DNA of 24,601 nucleotides, from assembly GCA_937934645.1 (NCBI GenBank), contig CALGYZ010000099.1, positions 1 through 24,601 of the forward strand, written 5' to 3'. The translations under genes and the position numbers were made by a program. Below the pieces are notes generated by a model that did not search any database, was not told the origin of the DNA, and saw nothing but the letters and a program-made list of their open reading frames with translations. Each line of letters opens with the position of its first letter. Within the stretch, counting starts at the first letter, position 1. Shown here in pieces: positions 14,249-20,880 of the stretch. This stretch comes from an uncultured Bacillaceae bacterium. GTDB taxonomy: Bacteria > Bacillota > Bacilli > Bacillales > Caldibacillaceae.

Positions 14249-15227
14249 CGGAAAGGTAATCCTGATTACCGGTGCAACCGGTTCATGGGGACATGAACTG
14301 GTCCGGCAGTTATTGAAAAAAAAGCCGGAAAAAATTATCGTATTTTCCCGGAACGAAGCAAGTCAGGTGGCAATGGAAAGAAAATTCAATGATGGGCGGC
14401 TGCGTTTTATTATCGGGGATATCCGCGAGAAGGAAAGCATCATGCGGGCTTCAGAATCCGCGGATCTAATTTTTCATTTAGCTGCACTGAAACATGTACC
14501 GGTGTGTGAAGACCAGCCGCTGGAAGCATTAAAGACCAATGTGCTTGGCACCCAGCACGTCATTGAAGCCGCCATCGACAATCATGTGGAGAAAGTGGTT
14601 TATATTTCAACGGATAAAGCGGCGAATCCGGCAAACTTTTATGGATTGACGAAAGCAATGGGGGAACAGTTAATTACCCATGCAAACACATTAACAAACT
14701 GTACAAAGTTTGTCACCATCCGGGGCGGGAATGTTCTCGGGACGAGCGGAAGCGTTATCCATGTGTTTAAACAGCAAATAGAAACTGACGGAAAAGTCAT
14801 GATTACCGACAAAAATATGACGCGTTTTTTCTTGACGATTGAAGAAGCGATTCAGCTGTTGCTCAAAGCAACTGAATGCAGTATAGGCGGAGAAATTTTT
14901 GTCATGAAAATGCCCGCATGCCGAATTATGGATTTAGCGGAAACGTTAATAGAACACTCAGGAAAAAAAGAAATTGAAATCGTTGAACGCGGTATTCGTC
15001 CGGGGGAAAAAGTACATGAAATATTGTTTTCAGAATATGAAAGTCAAAATACTGTTATTTATGATGAAGATTATTATGTGATATTGCCAACAAAAAACAT
15101 GTCGAAATTGAGAAAAAAATATGCCGGTTATCCGCCGGTTCCAAAAAAAAGTTACAGTTCGGATGAAAATGTCATAACCAAGGAAGAAATCAGGAAGTTA
15201 TTGAAAAAAGGAGGATTTCTTCCATGA
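14238..15227 (+). CDS. UDP-GlcNAc 4,6-dehydratase family protein (PseB/FnlA/CapD-like)
   Basis: This is an extended SDR predicted to convert UDP-GlcNAc into a 4-keto-6-deoxy intermediate, possibly with epimerisation at C5. The 329-residue product has the Rossmann motif GATGSWG (residues 12-18), HLAALKHVPVCE, STDKA (124-128) and the catalytic pair Y135-K139 (YGLTK), and ends with the family's RPGEKVHEILFS. Cap5E/WbjB-type enzymes are recalled to have Met in place of the catalytic Tyr, so this member is closer to PseB in that position. GGGAGG lies 5 bases before the GTG start; a TTG follows immediately. It overlaps both neighbours, showing one translational unit. Confidence 0.87.
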   Translation: MLFDGKVILITGATGSWGHELVRQLLKKKPEKIIVFSRNEASQVAMERKFNDGRLRFIIGDIREKESIMRASESADLIFHLAALKHVPVCEDQPLEALKTNVLGTQHVIEAAIDNHVEKVVYISTDKAANPANFYGLTKAMGEQLITHANTLTNCTKFVTIRGGNVLGTSGSVIHVFKQQIETDGKVMITDKNMTRFFLTIEEAIQLLLKATECSIGGEIFVMKMPACRIMDLAETLIEHSGKKEIEIVERGIRPGEKVHEILFSEYESQNTVIYDEDYYVILPTKNMSKLRKKYAGYPPVPKKSYSSDENVITKEEIRKLLKKGGFLP

Positions 15228-16078
15228 ATCTTCTTGTACTCGGGGGGCGTGGAATGGCCGGTCATATGATTGCCGAATATTTTCGCAATCAAACGGATTA
15301 TACGGTTAAGTATACGACCCGGAACAAACATGACGGTGAATATTTTGATGCCATGCAGCCGGAATCAATAAATGAAATCATAGAGCGGAACCGCCCGGAC
15401 TATGTCATCAATGCAATCGGTATTCTGAACGAACACGCAGAAAAAAACAAAATGGAAGCAATTATGGTCAACAGTTTTCTTCCTCATTATTTAGCAAAGG
15501 TATTGGACCAAAAGGGAGGAACACTCATTCATATCAGCACCGATTGTGTTTTTTCGGGTACCGAATCAGGAAAAAATCCACCCAAACCCCGTGAAGGCAG
15601 ATATCATGAACATGATATGCCGGATGGATATACGGTTTATGCCAGAACAAAAGCTCTCGGTGAAATCCATTCGAAACGTCATGTAACTTTGCGCACTTCC
15701 ATTATCGGTCCTGAATTAAAAGATGACGGCATCGGCTTATTTCACTGGTTCATGAAACAAAAGGGCATGGTTAACGGATATACTAACGTTTATTGGAATG
15801 GAGTTACAACATTGGAATTGGCAAAGGTGATCCATGAATTAATCAAACAAAACGCCCGGGGCTTGTATCATATAACCGCTCCTGAAATCATCTCCAAACA
15901 TGACCTCCTCATACTAATTCGGAAAATATTTAATAAAAATGACGTAGATATTCAACCTTATCCCGCCATTGTTCTTAACCGGACATTAAAAAATACACGG
16001 AAGGATTTAAAACTGGAAATCCCGTCGTATCCGGTCATGATCCAAGAATTATACGATTGGATGGAAAAATATGGATAA
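15224..16078 (+). CDS. RmlD-like sugar-nucleotide 4-ketoreductase
   Basis: This is an SDR of the RmlD substrate-binding family, which reduces 4-keto sugar nucleotides. The 284-residue product has the cofactor loop GGRGMAG (residues 7-13), the RmlD hallmark STDCVFSG (105-112) and the catalytic pair Y139-K143 (YARTK). RTSIIGPE and a C-terminal substrate-binding part follow. In the known three-enzyme routes, a dehydratase, an RmlD-like reductase (WbvR type) and a 2-epimerase make UDP-L-RhaNAc and then UDP-L-QuiNAc; the same trio is present here. It overlaps the dehydratase by ATGA, with AAAGGAGG upstream. The dTDP-rhamnose role is unlikely because no rmlA, rmlB or rmlC is nearby. Confidence 0.82.
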   Translation: MNLLVLGGRGMAGHMIAEYFRNQTDYTVKYTTRNKHDGEYFDAMQPESINEIIERNRPDYVINAIGILNEHAEKNKMEAIMVNSFLPHYLAKVLDQKGGTLIHISTDCVFSGTESGKNPPKPREGRYHEHDMPDGYTVYARTKALGEIHSKRHVTLRTSIIGPELKDDGIGLFHWFMKQKGMVNGYTNVYWNGVTTLELAKVIHELIKQNARGLYHITAPEIISKHDLLILIRKIFNKNDVDIQPYPAIVLNRTLKNTRKDLKLEIPSYPVMIQELYDWMEKYG

Positions 16079-17009
16079 GAGAAAAACAATATTGATCACC
16101 GGGGCAAACGGTTTTACCGGACAACATGCTTGTTCATATTTTTCCGAAAGGGGATATAAAGTCCTGGCCCTTGTCCGAAACAGAAGAAAACTGTTTTTAT
16201 CCCGGGAGCGGTCCGGAGATACCGTTGTTATTCAGTGTGATTTAACGGATCGTAAACAAGTCGATGAATTATTACAATCGATAAATCCTGATTACGTTCT
16301 TCATTGTGCCGGAAAAAACAATACAGCTGAATCATGGACAGAACCGGGAGCATACTTGGAAATAAATGTTATGGCAACAGTTAATTTATTGGATGCGTTG
16401 AGAAAAAATAAGAAGGCACCCCGGGTCTTAGTCGTCGGATCGGCACTTGAACGGCCGCCGGAAGAAGAACCGGATCATCCGTACGGCTTATCAAAGACCG
16501 TTCAAACATTCATTGCCAAATCATGGAACATTTTGTTTCATATGCCGGTTGTCATCGCCAAGCCGGTGAATTTAATCGGCCCGGGACCTTCCATGGGGGT
16601 CTGCTCCCTGCTGGCGGAAAAAATAGCGAAAACCGAAGCGGGCATGCGGACTGACCCTGTGATTATTAAGGATCTCAGTCAAAAACGGGATTTTTTGCAT
16701 GTCCGTGATGCTTTGCACGCTTATCAAATCATTTTGGAAAGGGGAATCCCCGGCAGAATTTATCCGGTTGAAACCGGCGTTAAACGAAGTCTGGCGGAAG
16801 TGATTGGCACTTTCCGCTCTCTTACGGAAACAGAGCCGCCGGTGATTATCAAAAATCATCAATCCGGAAAAAATGATGATGAAAGTCATCAAAGAAAAAC
16901 CTGTAAAATAAATATCAATGGTGTTCAATGGGAACCAAGCCGCCCGTTTCGTTCGTCCATTAAAGAAATACTTGAATATCACCGTTCGAAAATAAAATGT
17001 GAGCCCTGA
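16071..17009 (+). CDS. NAD-dependent epimerase/dehydratase family protein (extended SDR)
   Basis: This is a fourth sugar-nucleotide SDR of unassigned specificity. The 312-residue product has the cofactor motif GANGFTG (residues 11-17), DYVLHCAG, and the catalytic pair Y138-K142 (YGLSK) in a somewhat shortened region. A late RDFLHVRDALHAY motif is typical of GDP-4-keto-6-deoxymannose reductases (RMD) and UDP-glucose 4-epimerases. It overlaps the RmlD-like gene by 8 bases with only a weak ribosome site, so translation is likely coupled. It could supply a second modified sugar, or provide a 4-epimer or an alternative reduction product. Its stop codon lies inside the operon terminator. Confidence 0.78.
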   Translation: MDKRKTILITGANGFTGQHACSYFSERGYKVLALVRNRRKLFLSRERSGDTVVIQCDLTDRKQVDELLQSINPDYVLHCAGKNNTAESWTEPGAYLEINVMATVNLLDALRKNKKAPRVLVVGSALERPPEEEPDHPYGLSKTVQTFIAKSWNILFHMPVVIAKPVNLIGPGPSMGVCSLLAEKIAKTEAGMRTDPVIIKDLSQKRDFLHVRDALHAYQIILERGIPGRIYPVETGVKRSLAEVIGTFRSLTETEPPVIIKNHQSGKNDDESHQRKTCKININGVQWEPSRPFRSSIKEILEYHRSKIKCEP

Positions 17010-17023
17010 AACGGGCTTTTTTT
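17002..17023 (+). terminator. Terminator of the sugar operon, overlapping the last stop codon
   Basis: AGCCC (17002-17006) pairs with GGGCT (17013-17017), followed by seven T residues. The TGA stop (17007-17009) forms part of the loop. Confidence 0.82.
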
Positions 17024-17119
17024 GTTCCGCAAGAAAAATGGACCCGCTGTTCATAAAAAACATAAATATGCAAAAAATATAACGGAAACACGGATCAATT
17101 TTTCATACGGGGGAACAAA

Positions 17120-17596
17120 ATGAATAAAAAATTTTTGTTGTTATGTTTATTGTTTAGTTTTTCTCAATTCTTTGCTGCATGTGCTGCAGCAAATGATTCG
17201 CAAGAAGCGAGAACCTCTCTTGTAAAAAAGGCCGATCCGGAACCGATTGCCGTTAATAAAAAGCGTGACGGGAAAGAAGTTCATGAAATAAAAAAGACGG
17301 CATTATCCGTTGACGGTATATATGATGTGGCGGTTGTAAAGGGAAAGAAAAACGATTGTTTAGTTGCCTTTAAAGTCCGTCATCTCAAAAGGTTTCAAAT
17401 GAAAAAAATCGAACGGCAACTTAAAGAAAAATTGGAAAAAAAGTTTTCTGGCCTGACATTTACTGTATCCAGTGATTTTAAGATCTTTTTGGAAGCTGTT
17501 CGTTTAAATGAAAGAATAAAAAAAGAGAATTTATCGGAAGAACAAAAGGAAAAACGCTTGCAGGAAATTATCCGGTTAAGCAGGGAAAAGACGTGA
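17120..17596 (+). CDS. YhcN/YlaJ-family sporulation lipoprotein
   Basis: The protein is predicted to be a small lipoprotein of the forespore membrane. The 158-residue product has a signal peptide with a hydrophobic core (residues 5-18) and a lipobox FAAC, with the lipidated Cys at position 21. The -3 residue is Phe, which is unusual. The rest is basic, with a short conserved-looking core (VDGIYDVAVVKGKKNDCLVAF) and a charged, helical C-terminus. It is 15 bases upstream of spoVAC. YhcN-like lipoproteins precede spoVAC-D-Eb in the second spoVA operons of several Bacillaceae, which supports the assignment despite weak sequence identity. GGGGGAAC precedes the ATG. Confidence 0.75.
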   Translation: MNKKFLLLCLLFSFSQFFAACAAANDSQEARTSLVKKADPEPIAVNKKRDGKEVHEIKKTALSVDGIYDVAVVKGKKNDCLVAFKVRHLKRFQMKKIERQLKEKLEKKFSGLTFTVSSDFKIFLEAVRLNERIKKENLSEEQKEKRLQEIIRLSREKT

Positions 17597-17611
17597 CAGG
17601 AGAGATGGTAA

Positions 17612-18082
17612 ATGACGACACAAACGCTGGAACAAGAACAATATAAAAAGTTACATGAAAAAAATGAAACGAAACGGCCCGTATTGAAAAATTGTCTTGT
17701 CGCCTTTCTGGTTGGTGGAACAATTTGTGCAATCGGACAGGCAGTTACATATTTTTATATTTATTTTTTCAATTTTACCGAACAGACGGCAAGTAATCCT
17801 ACGGTCGCCACCATGATTTTTTTCTCGATGCTTTTGACCGGTTTCGGTGTTTATGACCGGATCGGCCAATTCGCCGGCGCAGGCAGTGCTGTACCGGTAA
17901 CGGGATTTGGAAACGCGGTTATCTCGGCGGCTATTGAACACCGGACGGAAGGATATGTATTGGGTGTTGGCGGAAATATGTTTAAACTTGCCGGTTCTGT
18001 CATCCTTTTCGGTGTTTTTTCCGCCTTTGTTGTTGCACTGATCAAAACGGTGATCATCCAGTGGCTGGGGGGAGGGTTTTAA
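17612..18082 (+). CDS. spoVAC: Stage V sporulation protein AC (SpoVAC)
   Basis: SpoVAC is a mechanosensitive membrane component of the SpoVA channel that moves Ca-dipicolinic acid across the inner spore membrane. The 156-residue product has a hydrophilic N-terminus (1-26) and about four membrane segments. It carries the family motifs AFLVGGTICAIGQ, GFGVYDRIGQFAGAGSAVPVTGFGNA and EGYVLGVGGNMFKLAG, which are hallmarks of the SpoVAC/AEb family. Its stop codon is directly followed by the spoVAD start. Confidence 0.96.
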   Translation: MTTQTLEQEQYKKLHEKNETKRPVLKNCLVAFLVGGTICAIGQAVTYFYIYFFNFTEQTASNPTVATMIFFSMLLTGFGVYDRIGQFAGAGSAVPVTGFGNAVISAAIEHRTEGYVLGVGGNMFKLAGSVILFGVFSAFVVALIKTVIIQWLGGGF

Positions 18083-19099
18083 ATGAAAGCCGGTCAGTCG
18101 AGTTGGATTTTCGAAAACGAGCCAGTTATTGTTTCAACAGGGGTAACCGGAGGGCCCTTTGAAAAGAACGGAAGGCTCGCGGAAGATTTTGACCTGCTGC
18201 ATGATGATTTATGGATGGAGGAACAATCGTATGAAAAGGCCCACCGTTTATTAATTGAAGAAGCGGTTGAGATCGCACTCCAAAAAGCAAATCTCCCCAA
18301 AGAACAAATCCGGTTTTTCATTGCCGGAGATTTAATTAACCAGCTGACCCCGACAAATTTTGCTGCCCGAACGTTCGGCATACCGTATTTTGGTATTTTC
18401 GGCGCCTGTTCCACTTCGATGGAAGGACTGGCGCTTGCCGCATTTATCATTAATTCTGGCGGAGCTAAATATATCGTAACTGGTGCGGCAAGTCATAATG
18501 CCGCGGCGGAAAGACAATTCCGTTACCCGACGGAATATGGCGGACAAAAACCGCCTACTGCTCAGTGGACGGCAACCGGAGCCGGGTTTGCCGTTGTCGG
18601 TGAAAATCAGGACAAAAACAAAACCGGGCTAAAAGTGACATCAGCAACCATCGGAAAAGTTGTGGATATGGGATTGAAAGATCCCTTCAACATGGGCGGG
18701 GCAATGGCGCCGGCGGCAGTCGACACTATTCTCACCCATTTCAAAGATACCGGGACCAGTTATGAGGATTACGATTTAATCGTTACTGGTGATTTGGGCA
18801 AAGTCGGCCGTAATTCCGCACTTGATCTGTTTTATTCAAAAGATGTACATATTCCGAAAGAAAAGTTTCAGGATTGCGGTCTGCTTTTATATAAAGACGA
18901 CCAGCCTGTTCTTGCGGGGGCAAGCGGCGCCGCATCGTCTTCCATTGTTATTTACGGTCACTTATTGAAACAAATGAAGAACGGCCGTTACAAAAAAATA
19001 CTATGTGTAGCAACAGGTGCATTATTATCGCCGTTAACCGTCCAACAAAATGAAACCATTCCGTGTATAGCCCATGCAGTTTCAATAGAAATGAAATAA
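18083..19099 (+). CDS. spoVAD: Stage V sporulation protein AD (SpoVAD)
   Basis: SpoVAD is a thiolase-fold protein that binds dipicolinic acid and is needed for its uptake into the forespore. The 338-residue product matches full-length family members, with WIFENEPVIVSTG near the start, FGACSTSMEG around C109 at the position of the ketosynthase nucleophile, and AASSSIVIYGHLL near the end. The start ATG abuts the spoVAC stop (TAAATG), and GGGAGGG lies just upstream, so the two are tightly coupled. Confidence 0.97.
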   Translation: MKAGQSSWIFENEPVIVSTGVTGGPFEKNGRLAEDFDLLHDDLWMEEQSYEKAHRLLIEEAVEIALQKANLPKEQIRFFIAGDLINQLTPTNFAARTFGIPYFGIFGACSTSMEGLALAAFIINSGGAKYIVTGAASHNAAAERQFRYPTEYGGQKPPTAQWTATGAGFAVVGENQDKNKTGLKVTSATIGKVVDMGLKDPFNMGGAMAPAAVDTILTHFKDTGTSYEDYDLIVTGDLGKVGRNSALDLFYSKDVHIPKEKFQDCGLLLYKDDQPVLAGASGAASSSIVIYGHLLKQMKNGRYKKILCVATGALLSPLTVQQNETIPCIAHAVSIEMK

Positions 19100-19114
19100 T
19101 AGGAGGAATGTATT

Positions 19115-19471
19115 ATGCTTGCCATGTTTTTTTGGGCATTTGTCGTAGGCGGTTTAATCTGTGTGATCGGCCAATTGTTATTCGATGTAGCCAAATTATC
19201 GCCCGGCCATACATTAAGTTTACTAGTCGTAGCCGGGGCGGTGCTGGACGGTTTGGGATTATATGAACCGTTAATGGATTTTGCCGGAGCAGGGGCAACG
19301 ATTCCGATTACGAGCTTCGGTAACTCGTTAGTCCACGGGGCGATGGCAGAGGCAGAGAGGCACGGAATTATCGGTGTTATTACCGGAATGTTTGAAGTAA
19401 CAAGCGCCGGGGTTTCATCAGCGATTATTTTTGCTTTTATCGGCGCCCTTCTCTTCCGTTCCAAAGGGTGA
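19115..19471 (+). CDS. spoVAEb: Stage V sporulation protein AEb (SpoVAEb)
   Basis: This is the third membrane component of the SpoVA channel, related to SpoVAC. The 118-residue product has about four membrane segments and the shared motif LYEPLMDFAGAGATIPITSFGNSLVHGA, here around residues 50-75, followed by GIIGVITGMFEVTSAGVS. TAGGAGG lies upstream of the ATG, 15 bases after the spoVAD stop. The operon stops here: spoVAA, AB, AEa and AF are absent, and so are the DUF1657 and DUF421 genes often found with the mobile second spoVA operon. Confidence 0.96.
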   Translation: MLAMFFWAFVVGGLICVIGQLLFDVAKLSPGHTLSLLVVAGAVLDGLGLYEPLMDFAGAGATIPITSFGNSLVHGAMAEAERHGIIGVITGMFEVTSAGVSSAIIFAFIGALLFRSKG

Positions 19472-19510
19472 ACAAAAAAGAAATTATGGCTTGTTCCTTT
19501 TATCGCCTAT

Positions 19511-19538
19511 ACAACTTCACCTCTTCAAACATACTTTA
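19511..19538 (+). promoter_or_regulatory. Predicted SigK promoter for the YjcZ-type gene
   Basis: ACA (19511-19513), 16 bases, then CATACTTTA (19530-19538), a full match to the SigK -10 pattern, 32 bases before the start codon. Confidence 0.55.
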
Positions 19539-19570
19539 AATTGAAACAGTTGGAAAGGAGAGGTGAAAAG

Positions 19571-19696
19571 ATGTTTTGGAATTACGGTCAAGGCTATAAC
19601 AATTATGGATACGGCTACGGTTACGGCGGCAGCACTTTTGTATTGATTGTAGTACTGTTCATTCTTCTCATCATTGTCGGCGCCAGCTTCATTTAA
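19571..19696 (+). CDS. YjcZ-family sporulation miniprotein
   Basis: This is a 41-residue protein of the YjcZ/YhcZ-like spore miniprotein group, too short for most gene finders. Residues 1-20 are rich in Tyr, Gly and Asn (NYGYGYGYGG). Residues 22-41 form one hydrophobic membrane segment with the characteristic FVLIVVLFILLIIVGASF. GGAAAGGAG lies upstream and a clear terminator downstream, so it is a monocistronic unit, probably made late in the mother cell from the SigK-like promoter. Confidence 0.88.
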   Translation: MFWNYGQGYNNYGYGYGYGGSTFVLIVVLFILLIIVGASFI

Positions 19697-19702
19697 AAAC
19701 GG

Positions 19703-19733
19703 AAAGGATAGGTGGAATACCTATCCTTTTTTT
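19703..19733 (+). terminator. Terminator after the YjcZ-type gene
   Basis: AAAGGATAGGT (19703-19713) pairs with ACCTATCCTTT (19719-19729), loop GGAAT, with a T run to 19733. Confidence 0.93.
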
Positions 19734-19740
19734 ATTGAGG

Positions 19741-19768
19741 AACAAATTTTGTTCGGAAGCATAAGATA
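19741..19768 (+). promoter_or_regulatory. Predicted SigK promoter for spoVIF
   Basis: AAC (19741-19743), 16 bases, then CATAAGATA (19760-19768), a full match to the SigK -10 pattern. In B. subtilis spoVIF (yjcC) is known to be transcribed by SigK RNA polymerase. Confidence 0.55.
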
Positions 19769-19803
19769 AAGTAGTTTTATAAAGGAGTGTGGGAAATAAA
19801 ATC

Positions 19804-20061
19804 ATGGATCATAATTTTTTCAAAAATGTGGAGAAGAAAACCGGAGTAAATATCAATGAAATTTTCCAATTGGCAAATTCTTTGCAAGGAGTCAATTTGC
19901 AAGATGAAAAAACCGTTCGGGGAGTCGTGAAACAGGTTGCCAGGCTTGCCAACCGGAACATACCGAAAGCATTGGAGGATAAAATTGTTCAAACCATTAT
20001 CCGGGACGGAAAGCAACTCGATTTTAACACAATTGCAAATATGTTAAATAACAAAAAGTAA
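19804..20061 (+). CDS. spoVIF: Stage VI sporulation protein F (SpoVIF, YjcC)
   Basis: SpoVIF is required for correct coat assembly in B. subtilis. The 85-residue soluble product begins MDHNFFKNVEKKTGVNINEIF and has KTVRGVVKQVARLANRNIP and a DGKQLDFNTIANML end, characteristic of the family. The start is not clear-cut. The strong AAAGGAG (19781-19787) is 16 bases from this ATG and only 1 base from an in-frame GTG at 19789. I chose the ATG because it fits the family N-terminus. The stop codon lies in the stem of its own terminator. Confidence 0.9.
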   Translation: MDHNFFKNVEKKTGVNINEIFQLANSLQGVNLQDEKTVRGVVKQVARLANRNIPKALEDKIVQTIIRDGKQLDFNTIANMLNNKK

Positions 20062-20083
20062 GGTGAATACCTTACTTTTTGTT
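20050..20083 (+). terminator. Terminator of spoVIF, overlapping its stop codon
   Basis: AACAAAAAGTAAGGT (20050-20064) pairs perfectly with ACCTTACTTTTTGTT (20069-20083), loop GAAT. The stop TAA is at 20059-20061, within the 5' arm. Confidence 0.85.
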
Positions 20084-20132
20084 ATTTTAAAAAAATTTTA
20101 AAATGGTAAAATAGAATCAGGGAGGGAACTTC

Positions 20133-20342
20133 ATGGTAATGATTCCGCCCGTAAATCATGAATCCTATTTACAATATACGGAACGGTTTGTGAACCGGAC
20201 ACAAAGCAGCAGACCGGTTACACCGGTTGAAAAGACGAAAAGAATAGAAAAAATCAGTGCAAAACTCATTTCATATAAAAAAGGACGGGAAATGAGGTCC
20301 GTCCATGATTTAAAAGGAAAATATTTTGATGCACGTATATGA
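20133..20342 (+). CDS. Hypothetical basic 69-residue protein
   Basis: I do not recognise this protein. It starts at ATG 20133, 6 bases after GGGAGGG (a second in-frame ATG is at 20139). It is soluble, basic and partly disordered in the middle (TQSSRPVTPVEKTKR), and the end (SVHDLKGKYFDARI) looks like a short conserved tail. No membrane segment, signal peptide or cysteine is present. It lies between spoVIF and the convergent yjcF and shares a terminator with the latter. It could be a small spore protein given its neighbours, but no sporulation promoter is evident. Confidence 0.68.
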   Translation: MVMIPPVNHESYLQYTERFVNRTQSSRPVTPVEKTKRIEKISAKLISYKKGREMRSVHDLKGKYFDARI

Positions 20343-20352
20343 AAATGGAATG

Positions 20353-20383
20353 AAAAAGCTACCCGAACAAGAAAAGGGTAGCT
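20353..20383. terminator. Terminator between the 69-residue gene and yjcF
   Basis: AGCTACCC (20357-20364) pairs with GGGTAGCT (20376-20383). On the minus strand TTTTTC follows, so it ends yjcF; the plus-strand side has GTTTGCGTTT and may work for the convergent gene too. Confidence 0.72.
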
Positions 20384-20391
20384 GTTTGCGT

Positions 20392-20823
20392 TTATAAATT
20401 GCGTTCCATCGATTTATGCGGGATTCCGGCATCCATAAACTCTTCTGAGGTAACGGTAAAACCTAATTTTTCATAAAAAGGTATGGCGTAGGTCTGGGCA
20501 TTTAATTTTGCTTTTTTTAATCCTCTTTTTTTTGCGAAACGGAGAATTTCTTCCATCAATAGTTTCCCGGCACCTGTTTTCCGGAAATTTTTCAAGATGC
20601 AAATCCGTTCAATTTTACCGGAACCGTCGATGGTACGGAGCCTTCCCGCGCCGATCGGTGTTTTGTCATTGGAATAAACGACAAAATGGGTTGCTGCGTC
20701 CAGTGTATCGTATTGATCTACTTCTTCTTCAAGTGGGACGTTTTGTTCATTAACAAAAACGTCTTTACGGACGCTCAGGGCATCATTTAACTGTGTTTCG
20801 TTTTCGGCAACAATCACTTTCAC
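20392..20823 (-). CDS. yjcF: YjcF, GNAT-family N-acetyltransferase
   Basis: This is a GCN5-related acetyltransferase using acetyl-CoA; its substrate is unknown. The 143-residue product has the acetyl-CoA loop RKTGAGKLL (residues 81-89), the preceding strand IERICIL, and the closing AIPFYEKLGF typical of the fold. Translation appears to start at GTG 20823; AGGATG lies about 12 bases upstream, a rather long spacing. It is the last gene of the yjcH-yjcG-yjcF group, in the same order as in B. subtilis. Confidence 0.9.
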   Translation of the reverse strand: MKVIVAENETQLNDALSVRKDVFVNEQNVPLEEEVDQYDTLDAATHFVVYSNDKTPIGAGRLRTIDGSGKIERICILKNFRKTGAGKLLMEEILRFAKKRGLKKAKLNAQTYAIPFYEKLGFTVTSEEFMDAGIPHKSMERNL

Positions 20824-20880
20824 GGTTAAATGTCACATCCTGTCTGATAAAAAATTTCATGCTGGTACATTTTCTAATAT

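Noticed and set aside
17041..17119. SigG promoter for the YhcN-spoVA operon
   Set aside because: SigG control is expected, but no -35/-10 pair with correct spacing could be found by eye, so no site is annotated.
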